Positions 1 through 5,304 of a stretch of 5,304 nt of DNA are shown piece by piece; the first letter of the stretch is position 1; the number at the start of each line of letters is the position of its first letter. Both the position numbers and the translations under genes were made by a program. Location of the stretch: NCBI GenBank assembly GCA_002495235.1, contig DAEG01000029.1, positions 1 through 5,304 of the forward strand, read 5' to 3'. The notes below the pieces were generated by a model. It was not told the origin of the DNA and searched no databases. It worked only from the letters and a program-made list of their open reading frames with translations. The stretch comes from Euryarchaeota archaeon UBA287 (GTDB lineage Archaea; Thermoplasmatota; UBA186; UBA287).

Positions 1-316
1 AGTAATAGTTGCTGTTCTTCACCCTGACGACCCTTTTCAGAATCACATCCCTGCCATCATCATCAAAAATAATGGATACGCCGCAGTGGCTCGCGGGCTT
101 ACCGTTCTTGCCGCCGTCAAATATCAGCTCTTTGAGGTTCTCGACCCTCATGCTCTTCGAGCTCTTTGGACCAAGGATGAAGAGTATCGCATCTAGAACA
201 TTCGATTTACCACTGCCATTAGGACCGGTTATGCCGGCAAAATTCCCTATAATCGGAATCCTTGTCCTGCCTGCGAATGTTTTGAAGTTCTCTAGCTCTA
301 TCGCTTTTAGTCTCAA
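1..316 (-). CDS. smc: Chromosome segregation ATPase SMC, N-terminal part (partial)
   Basis: This is the first 105 residues of an SMC protein; the rest lies beyond the left edge. SMC proteins dimerise through a long coiled coil and use paired ATP-binding heads to organise and segregate chromosomes. The translation opens with the usual SMC start (LRLKAIELENFKTFAG), followed by the Walker A loop GPNGSGKSN at residues 31-39. LDAILFILG, the SSKSMR motif and the LIFDGG stretch then follow in family order. The start is a TTG at 316-314. An in-frame TAG lies upstream and no in-frame ATG or GTG is available. A purine-rich Shine-Dalgarno (GGAAGGGA, plus-strand 323-330) sits 6 nt upstream. The nearby ATG at 323-321 is out of frame. 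Family assignment is near certain. A Rad50-type ATPase is less likely because of the SMC-like spacing after Walker A. Confidence 0.93.
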   Translation of the reverse strand, partial: MRLKAIELENFKTFAGRTRIPIIGNFAGITGPNGSGKSNVLDAILFILGPKSSKSMRVENLKELIFDGGKNGKPASHCGVSIIFDDDGRDVILKRVVRVKNSNYY

Positions 317-357
317 GACGCATCCCTTCCCGACAAAAGTATTTATGTCCTATGTAC

Positions 358-367
358 TATTTAAATA
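358..367. promoter_or_regulatory. Palindromic TATA box upstream of smc
   Basis: TATTTAAATA is a perfect palindrome, so it can be read as a TATA box on either strand. On the minus strand it would place smc transcription start near 336. That leaves a leader of about 20 nt holding the purine-rich ribosome site just before the TTG start. On the plus strand it would start RNA near 389, just before a 17-codon ORF at 392-445. The minus-strand role is the supported one; the plus-strand role is speculative. Confidence 0.55.
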
Positions 368-516
368 TTTCCATAAAATGATGTGTAGCATATGGTATCT
401 CTATCCCAGAGCGACCAGACACGCCGATCTTACAACAGCGGATGAGACCCCGCACTCATAACTTTACGCATCCAGCGATCAGAGCCGTGGTGCAGGATGG
501 ACACTGGAGATAAAAA

Positions 517-549
517 TACTTAAATGCAGAGAACTTATAAAAGTGGTGA
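517..549 (+). promoter_or_regulatory. Promoter and ribosome-site region of the GH15-like gene
   Basis: Two TATA-like elements lie here: TACTTAAAT (517-525) and TTATAAAA (535-542). The second would start RNA near 565, matching a leaderless or short-leader start at ATG 569 or ATG 588. The first would start RNA near 547. GGTGA (545-549) matches the archaeal Shine-Dalgarno core and sits 5 nt before an ATG at 555 that is in frame with the downstream gene. Which element is used is tied to the start-codon problem of that gene. Confidence 0.5.
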
Positions 550-587
550 CGGGAATGCCTAAAAGATTATGAAAGCTGCTGCTCGCT

Positions 588-2858
588 ATGGCACTCATCG
601 CGGTCAGCGCGCCGTTCGACGCGGCAACGGCGCAGGCAGGAGAAAACCAGAGCATAATACCGCTCTCAGGAGGTTTTCACGAGAGGCTGCAGATAATGGG
701 TTTCGATGGCGCAAACGCCATAATAGGAAATGGTGCCCTGACGGCAGGCATAAGGAGAGATTCGGGCCTTTGCATCCTGTCATGGCCGTATCCCTCCAAT
801 TATGACCAGCTGGATTACATAAGCTTCGACGTCCTCAACGGCACAATCGATCCTGTCCCGGAAGGCCGGCCATACCGGAAGAACATGGGCTCCTTTATGG
901 GCGTAAGAGTTGACGGCGCCATATCGTGGCTCACCGATGGCTCGTGGCGATCAACCCAGCGGTATCTGTCAAACGAGACCGCCGTGCTGGTCACGCAGTG
1001 CATGAACGAAGGGCTGGGAATAGCGGTCGAGGTCACAGATCTCGTCCTGACGGACTCCGATGTCATGGCCAGAGACTTCAGGGTAACAAACACAGGACCT
1101 GCAAGGCGGATAGAGCTGGTCTACTACGAAAATCTGAACCCGACAATGGCTGAGAACAAGTTCGATCTCATAAAATCCACCATTAACGAGGAGAAATACG
1201 ACTACGCGGTGGAGTACAGCCAGAGCGGTGGCCACCTCCTGCACTACAACCCCGAGGGCGGCGTTTACTTTGCTATAGGATCCAGCGCTACGCCGAGCAG
1301 ATATCACTGCGGAGTGGAAGGAGACCCAAGCGATGCCTTTGATGCCGAGAACAACGGCCTCATGTATGGTCATGGCTCGGCAGAGGGTAAGACAAACGCC
1401 ATACTCGCATTTGACCTTGGTGATGTCGCCCATGGCGATAGCAGGGAATTGCCAGTATACCTTGCGGCCGGCCCGACAGAACGTGAGGCGGTGAGGCTGC
1501 TGGATGAAGCCCGCAAAAGGCCGTTCCAGGCGAGCGTCGATGAAACGAACACTTACTGGAATGAGTGGGTCGGTCGCGCGGACCTGTCAGACATCACAGA
1601 CGTTCTGGTCAGGAATGTGGTCAAACGCGGCCTGATAACGATCAAGATGAGCCAATCAAAGGAGACCGGCGGGATAGTCGCCTCGCCCTGCAGGGAGACC
1701 GCTTACAATTATTGCTGGCCCCGCGACACCTGGCCCATAGTTCTGTCGCTGGATCGCCTCGGGTATACGGATGAAGCGCAGAGGGCTATAGGATTCTTCA
1801 AGACCTCGCAGCAGCCAGACGGCCACTGGACGGTAAACTCGTGGTGCAACGGGAGCGCCACCGGCGACGACAGTTTCGGGGTCGAAGCCACGGCCATCAT
1901 GGTCATAACACCCTATGAGCACTACAGGCACACGGGGGACACGGAGTGGCTGGGTTCCATGTGGCCGATGATGAAGGCAGCCGCCGACTGGCTCAGCAAA
2001 AACCGGGATCCGCTCACCCATGTCCAGCAGCGGAGCTCTGAAGGCGACTACTTCCTGCCTGTGTGCCAGTCTATCCTTGGCGCGGCCTGCTCATGTCGTG
2101 CCTTGCGCGTCGCTTCCGAGGTGGCGCAGCTGCTTGGCTATGACGATCCCGCGATACGATCATGGAATGCCAGAGCTGACGAGATAGAGCGCTCAATTGA
2201 CCCGGTATTCTGGCTCGGGACAGAGAACAGATACGCGGAGTTCGTTAACTTTCCCATGATAGGCCTTGATGGCAGCCTCCACATCAGAACCGAGGGTCTG
2301 GACGCCCTGTGTGGTGTGCTGAAGAACCCGTTCTCAGGTCTGCCCGTCCTATCTCATTATGTCCCGTCGCAGGCAAGGAGCTGCCTGAGGACATTTGACC
2401 AAAACGCACCGGGCACGGCATTTCTGCGGAACACGGAATACAACGGCTACAACGGCCCGATAGTGACGTGGATCAGCGAGCCCACCAAGGTGCTGCCCTA
2501 CGATGACCCGAGGGTTGTTTCAAGCGCAGACGCTGCGTGGGAATTCTACAGCCATGCCATAAATGACCCTGGCAGGGCCTCGAGAGGCGTAACTGTGTGC
2601 ATCTACGGCGGTGAGATCTGGACCTATCCCCTCGCATGGACCAATTACTACTTTGCGGTAGCCGGCCAGAAAGATCCTGCAGCCCGTGAGCGCTCGGAGC
2701 TCATGATCAGGTTCATGGCAGAGAACCTGCACGACACCCTGCTGATACCCGACTCTTTTGGCATGCAGGATGGGGGGTGGACGCCCATGACCAGCGTTAC
2801 TATCACGCTTTCAACCTCGTGGTATATAGCGACGGTGCTGGAGCAATACGGCGTCTGA
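588..2858 (+). CDS. Secreted GH15-family (glucoamylase/glucodextranase-like) protein
   Basis: The 756-residue product has the two-part GH15 build. An N-terminal beta-sandwich domain covers about 25-315 and has the family-type opening IIGNGALTAGI and SWPYPSNYDQLDY. An (alpha/alpha)6 barrel covers about 330-755 and has GGIVASP, YCWPRD at 375-380 and GHWTVNSW. GH15 enzymes release glucose from alpha-glucans or trehalose. It is longer than the roughly 600-650-residue cytoplasmic archaeal members. A hydrophobic N-terminus ending AQA-GENQ suggests Sec export with cleavage near residue 17, and 12 cysteines would fit a protein outside the cell. By eye, the usual catalytic WEE region reads SSEGDYF (483-489) and the usual C-terminal SEx region reads LIPDSFG (719-725). 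Substrate and even hydrolase activity are therefore uncertain. The start at 588 is the only intact in-frame one but lacks a ribosome site and a charged signal-peptide N-region. The true start is probably upstream (ATG 555 or 569), interrupted by TGA 570-572 or an extra A. Fold assignment is confident; specific activity is not. Confidence 0.88.
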   Translation: MALIAVSAPFDAATAQAGENQSIIPLSGGFHERLQIMGFDGANAIIGNGALTAGIRRDSGLCILSWPYPSNYDQLDYISFDVLNGTIDPVPEGRPYRKNMGSFMGVRVDGAISWLTDGSWRSTQRYLSNETAVLVTQCMNEGLGIAVEVTDLVLTDSDVMARDFRVTNTGPARRIELVYYENLNPTMAENKFDLIKSTINEEKYDYAVEYSQSGGHLLHYNPEGGVYFAIGSSATPSRYHCGVEGDPSDAFDAENNGLMYGHGSAEGKTNAILAFDLGDVAHGDSRELPVYLAAGPTEREAVRLLDEARKRPFQASVDETNTYWNEWVGRADLSDITDVLVRNVVKRGLITIKMSQSKETGGIVASPCRETAYNYCWPRDTWPIVLSLDRLGYTDEAQRAIGFFKTSQQPDGHWTVNSWCNGSATGDDSFGVEATAIMVITPYEHYRHTGDTEWLGSMWPMMKAAADWLSKNRDPLTHVQQRSSEGDYFLPVCQSILGAACSCRALRVASEVAQLLGYDDPAIRSWNARADEIERSIDPVFWLGTENRYAEFVNFPMIGLDGSLHIRTEGLDALCGVLKNPFSGLPVLSHYVPSQARSCLRTFDQNAPGTAFLRNTEYNGYNGPIVTWISEPTKVLPYDDPRVVSSADAAWEFYSHAINDPGRASRGVTVCIYGGEIWTYPLAWTNYYFAVAGQKDPAARERSELMIRFMAENLHDTLLIPDSFGMQDGGWTPMTSVTITLSTSWYIATVLEQYGV

Positions 2859-2894
2859 TCCAAACACCATAAAAGCGCCGTGTGGCCTCTGTGG

Positions 2895-2924
2895 GTGAGA
2901 GCAAGATCGTAAAGTCGCTCTCAC
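2895..2924. terminator. Inverted repeat in convergent spacer, possible terminator
   Basis: GTGAGAGC at 2895-2902 and GCTCTCAC at 2917-2924 form a perfect 8-bp stem around a 14-nt loop. Within the loop, GAT and GTC could add three pairs. It lies 36 bases after the GH15-like gene and about 100 bases after the HD gene on the other strand, between two converging transcripts. There is no T-run directly after it on either strand, so a terminator role is inferred only from position. It could equally be an RNA-stabilising hairpin. Confidence 0.3.
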
Positions 2925-3022
2925 ACGTGCCGTTCAACAGTGCGTCTTACCGCTTCGCGAGCACCTTATCGTCTCTTGGTGCATTCACGCGCCAACAACT
3001 GCACAGTTCATACCAGCGTACT

Positions 3023-3796
3023 TTACAGCTCGAAGTCCGGTATTATCCTCTTCTCCTGTTCCCCTTCGACCCTGACCTTTACGCTCATGTACTTTTCCAG
3101 CTCCGTGCCCTCCATCTTCTTTCTGAGGATCTCATCTATCTGGAATATTCCGCTGGAATTTGAGAGGATTATCCTGATCTCTATGGGCTTCTCCTCGCCT
3201 TTTGCTATCCTGACATCCTCTACCGCCAGAGCTGAGACCGAATGGATGTTTACCTCCCCCGCCTGGAATGGTATCCTCGCCCTGCCTTTCTTCATGTCCA
3301 GCGCATCAGCGACCCTCACAATGCCTGCCTCCAGCGTCAGGGGCTTTATTCCCCTCTGGTGCGCTATTATGGCGTGAAGGACCTCTGACTTGACTATCGT
3401 CCTTTCCTCGATGGTGTAAAGGCCGTCAAGGATCCTGTCAAGTATCGGCAACGCCAGTGGTATGGAAAAGTTCTCATGGTACTCCCTGTGAACCGCGTGC
3501 CCTATGTCATGCATGGCAGAGGCTAGAAAGACTATGACCTCTGCATCCTCCTGCGAGAGCTCGTAGTTCTCGACGACACTCGGCTTTATTCCCGCATCGC
3601 TCAGCATCCGCAAAAGCTTCATCGCTATGTTGGAAACGATGCGTATGTGCGTTGGGCCGTGATCAGAGTAACCAAGGCGGTCTATGGCCATCACATTGGA
3701 TGCCCGCATATAGGCAGCAAGCTCCTCGTCAGCCTCTGCCCTGGCGATAACCTCTCCGAGCTTTCTGTTGTCTGAAACAGGGACGCCGAAGTGCAT
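3023..3796 (-). CDS. HD-domain metal-dependent phosphohydrolase
   Basis: This 257-residue soluble protein carries the full HD-superfamily metal site: H46 (with H50) in DHGPTH, H96-D97 in AMHDIGH, H146 in AIIAHQ, and D164 in RVADALD. HD proteins use one or two metal ions to hydrolyse phosphate esters, often of nucleotides. The substrate here cannot be told from sequence. The last 80 or so residues, after the HD core, look like a small beta-rich tail (EVNIHSVSAL, KPIEIRIIL). The ATG at 3796-3794 follows the upstream gene's TGA with no spacer. GGAGAT (plus-strand 3804-3809) lies 7 nt upstream, inside the end of the ferritin-like gene. Translation is therefore likely coupled and the two genes co-transcribed. 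All metal-binding residues are present, so it should be active. Confidence 0.88.
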   Translation of the reverse strand: MHFGVPVSDNRKLGEVIARAEADEELAAYMRASNVMAIDRLGYSDHGPTHIRIVSNIAMKLLRMLSDAGIKPSVVENYELSQEDAEVIVFLASAMHDIGHAVHREYHENFSIPLALPILDRILDGLYTIEERTIVKSEVLHAIIAHQRGIKPLTLEAGIVRVADALDMKKGRARIPFQAGEVNIHSVSALAVEDVRIAKGEEKPIEIRIILSNSSGIFQIDEILRKKMEGTELEKYMSVKVRVEGEQEKRIIPDFEL

Positions 3797-4303
3797 TCAG
3801 TACATCTCCAGGGAGAACTCTCTTATGCCGAACCAGAAGCCCGTGTTCTTTATGTAATCCAGCTCCGACATTATGAGGCCGTAGTGGGCCTTCTCCATCT
3901 CCTCGAGCCTCCTGTACATCCTCCTTGCATCCTCGCTCTCTGCCCTTTTGCCCTGCTCACTGTAATACTTTATTCCCCTATCCTCAAGCTCCAGCGCGGT
4001 CTCTAGTGCTGAGACTTCGTCAAGCCCCTCCGTCGTCCTTATCCTCACATCCTGCTTCCGCAGCTCAGGCACGACCTTCTCTATCTCTGAGCGATCGATC
4101 TCAACCCTTATCCAGCCCCTCTGCTCGATCATGCTCTCCATAACCCTGTTCAGCATGTCCATGTGTGTGAACTCGTCGGTAGCTAGCCTTATGAACATGT
4201 TCTTTCCGCTCACATCCCGGGTTTTTCGCGCGAACAGCAGATAGCGATTCAGACTTTCCTTCTCCATCTCTACCGCAGTCCTCAGAGCTTCAATATCATT
4301 CAT
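3797..4303 (-). CDS. Ferritin-like diiron protein (rubrerythrin-like, no rubredoxin domain)
   Basis: The product has 168 residues when started at ATG 4303-4301. It is a four-helix bundle with two ExxH diiron motifs: E44-F-T-H47 in the first half and E137-K-A-H140 in the second. Upstream helix glutamates E16 and E107 could be the other ligands. The end (GFWFGIREFSLEMY) resembles the C-terminal signature of archaeal ferritin-like proteins of the COG1633 type. There is no CxxC rubredoxin module, so it is not a full rubrerythrin. Likely roles are oxidative-stress defence or iron/redox sensing, unproven here. A GTG at 4324 would add seven residues, but ATG 4303 lies about 26 nt from a TATA box and has no Shine-Dalgarno, fitting a leaderless message. 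It is the first gene of an operon with the HD hydrolase. Confidence 0.87.
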   Translation of the reverse strand: MNDIEALRTAVEMEKESLNRYLLFARKTRDVSGKNMFIRLATDEFTHMDMLNRVMESMIEQRGWIRVEIDRSEIEKVVPELRKQDVRIRTTEGLDEVSALETALELEDRGIKYYSEQGKRAESEDARRMYRRLEEMEKAHYGLIMSELDYIKNTGFWFGIREFSLEMY

Positions 4304-4326
4304 CAGAGAAAAGTAGCATAACACGA

Positions 4327-4332
4327 TTTAAA
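4327..4332 (-). promoter_or_regulatory. TATA box of the ferritin-like/HD operon
   Basis: TTTAAA is centred about 26 nt upstream of the ATG at 4303. That is the normal TATA-to-start distance in archaea, so the RNA would begin at or next to the start codon. The lack of any ribosome site before the ATG agrees with a leaderless transcript. Confidence 0.55.
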
Positions 4333-4344
4333 CTTTGGGGAACT

Positions 4345-4352
4345 TTTATATA
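4345..4352 (+). promoter_or_regulatory. TATA box of the 7TM protein gene
   Basis: TTTATATA is centred about 25 nt before the ATG at 4374, within a longer TTTTATATAAG at 4344-4354. No Shine-Dalgarno precedes the ATG, so a leaderless transcript is predicted. Read on the other strand, the same element (TATATAAA) would start RNA near 4323, close to the alternative GTG start of the ferritin-like gene. Confidence 0.6.
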
Positions 4353-4373
4353 AGATCTATCCATATCCATGTC

Positions 4374-5081
4374 ATGGATCTGTACGAACTCGTTATTATA
4401 CACGCGTGTACTCTCGTAGTGATAGCAGTTTCGCTTGTGCTTGGATACGAACTGTGGAAGAGGTACAGGAATACACTGCTCACCAGCAGCCTTCTTATAT
4501 TCTTGTATGTAATATCCATCGCCGCGACGTACGCCGCAATTTTCCTCTTCCGTTTTCCAACCCCGGAAAAAAACCTTGTGCAGACCACAGGCATGCTGAT
4601 ACCTGCGATAGGAATAGGTGGCCTTGGAGTCATACCCTACCCCGGAGCGCTCTTCTCGATCTATCTGATAGAACCAAGAGGAAAGAAGGTATGGATAGCC
4701 CTCGTCTCTGCGATAGAGGCCTTGTACCTAGTGGCACTCATATTCTATCCGCCCGCCCATGTTGAGGTCAGGACAGGTGTTTTTGAATGGATTGCAACTG
4801 GTGCTGCTGCATCCATGACCTACCTCACCCTGATAATCGCAGCTGTACCTGTTATACTTTTTTCTGCCTTCTCTATAAAAAGCATGGACAGAAGGAACAG
4901 GGCAAAGGGCATAATGCTCACACTATCCTTTGCGATGCTTGCGTTCTTTGTCACGATCTGCGATGGTATCGGAGGTTATGTATCCATAGGCGCAAGAAGG
5001 GTATGCATAGCCATCGCGGTGATCCTTCTCTACCTCGGTTTTGTAATGCCTTCGTGGCTCTCAAGGATCCTGAAGACCTGA
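4374..5081 (+). CDS. Uncharacterised seven-helix integral membrane protein
   Basis: I do not recognise this family. The 235-residue product has seven hydrophobic spans at about residues 5-27, 35-59, 72-98, 105-125, 137-167, 179-201 and 207-227. The basic loops WKRYRN (28-33), PRGKK (101-105) and the KSMDRRNRAK stretch (169-178), and the C-terminal SRILKT, all fall on the same side. This gives an N-out, C-in topology by the positive-inside rule. There is no attached soluble domain, no retinal-type lysine pattern I can identify, and no conserved polar cluster that points to a transporter. A 7TM sensor or receptor-like role is only a possibility. Start: an upstream TTG at 4335 would add 13 residues but overlaps the TATA box, so ATG 4374 is chosen. 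It is divergent from the ferritin-like/HD operon and separated from it by 70 bases. Confidence 0.82.
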   Translation: MDLYELVIIHACTLVVIAVSLVLGYELWKRYRNTLLTSSLLIFLYVISIAATYAAIFLFRFPTPEKNLVQTTGMLIPAIGIGGLGVIPYPGALFSIYLIEPRGKKVWIALVSAIEALYLVALIFYPPAHVEVRTGVFEWIATGAAASMTYLTLIIAAVPVILFSAFSIKSMDRRNRAKGIMLTLSFAMLAFFVTICDGIGGYVSIGARRVCIAIAVILLYLGFVMPSWLSRILKT

Positions 5082-5119
5082 GATCTCACAGAACCATCTG
5101 GCGCATAGCCCTCGGCTTT

Positions 5120-5304
5120 CTACTCCCGGACCATATCTCCACATGTTGGATCATTTACCTCTACTTGTTGACATCCTCTGACTGTGTACTCCTGTACATT
5201 CATCAGGCCGTATTCGTCACCCCAGCACAGTTCTTTGCGCTGGGGATCACCTGTGACATCGCTTTATGGTACTACTATAGGCATTGGGACAAAATTAGCC
5301 CATA
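5120..5304 (-). pseudogene. Possible 3' end of a decayed gene (in-frame stop)
   Basis: On the minus strand, 47 codons run from 5263 down to a TAG at 5122-5120, giving a charged, gene-like peptide that contains CWGDEYGLMN, QEYTVRGC and NDPTCGDMVRE. The same frame continues upstream to the window edge (WANFVPMPIVVP) but is broken by a TAA at plus-strand 5264-5266. The three cysteines and acidic composition suggest a real protein tail, and it would be convergent with the membrane-protein gene. I recognise no family. The opposite strand is also open here in a codon-aligned frame (about 5054-5304), so this could instead be a shadow. No good start codon exists downstream of the TAA other than an internal ATG. 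Confidence 0.27.
5220..5245. repeat. Inverted repeat near the right edge
   Basis: CCCCAGC (5220-5226) and GCTGGGG (5239-5245) form a perfect 7-bp dyad with a 12-nt loop. A partly overlapping outer pair, GTCAC (5216-5220) and GTGAC (5253-5257), could extend it with a bulge. The function is unknown, and it may be chance within a coding remnant. Confidence 0.3.

Noticed and set aside
9..461. 150-codon plus-strand frame over the left end
   Set aside because: It is antisense to the clear SMC N-terminus with its Walker A loop, and the peptide resembles no protein family.
570..572. Selenocysteine or reassigned TGA in the GH15-like signal peptide
   Set aside because: A recoded residue in a cleaved signal peptide makes little sense, no SECIS-like hairpin was evident nearby, and TGA ends several genes in this window as a normal stop.
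569..805. 78-codon plus-strand frame starting at ATG 569
   Set aside because: It runs out of frame through the start of the GH15-like domain and is rich in Arg and Gly as expected of a shifted frame. Its ATG may matter only as the real start of the large gene before a one-base insertion.
1969..2021. Minus-strand frames of 60-154 codons inside the GH15-like gene
   Set aside because: They are shadows of a strongly coding plus-strand gene, with no ribosome site, promoter or known motif.
2882..3163. 93-codon plus-strand frame in the convergent spacer
   Set aside because: Nearly half of it overlaps the C-terminus of the HD gene in antisense. Its start is a GTG with no ribosome site or promoter, and the peptide has no recognisable motif.
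5240..5252. GGGGATCACCTG resembling the 3' end of 16S rRNA
   Set aside because: The match is only about 9 bases, no other rRNA sequence surrounds it, and the next bases do not continue the conserved CCTCC end.

Overview
The window looks archaeal, most likely from a euryarchaeal methanogen. Promoters carry TATA boxes about 25 nt upstream of the start codon, at least two genes appear leaderless, and the SMC and ferritin-like proteins read as archaeal family members. Codon use favours ATA for Ile and AGG for Arg at moderate GC. A Methanothrix (Methanosaeta)-like source is a guess from codon style and gene types. No 16S or other marker is present to settle it.

Layout. (1) Positions 1-316, minus strand: 5' end of an smc gene (chromosome-organising ATPase), running off the left edge. 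(2) 317-554: divergent intergenic region with a palindromic TATA box and the promoter area of the next gene. (3) About 555/588-2858, plus strand: a large, apparently secreted protein of the glycoside hydrolase 15 (glucoamylase/glucodextranase/trehalase) fold. Its signal peptide is interrupted by what looks like a single-base lesion, and both catalytic Glu motifs of the family look altered. (4) 2859-3022: convergent spacer with one good inverted repeat. (5) 3023-4303, minus strand: a two-gene operon, ferritin-like diiron protein first, then an HD-domain phosphohydrolase, joined as TGA-ATG with no gap. (6) 4304-4373: compact divergent promoter with one TATA box per direction, each about 25 nt from an ATG. 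(7) 4374-5081, plus strand: an uncharacterised membrane protein with seven predicted helices. (8) 5082-5304: no secure gene. A minus-strand reading frame with an in-frame stop may be the 3' end of a decayed gene.

The genes do not form an obvious pathway. The only real functional unit visible is the ferritin-like/HD operon, with the 7TM gene sharing its control region. No mobile element, CRISPR array, tRNA or rRNA was found. The points most worth checking are the broken or recoded N-terminus and the non-standard catalytic motifs of the GH15-like protein.
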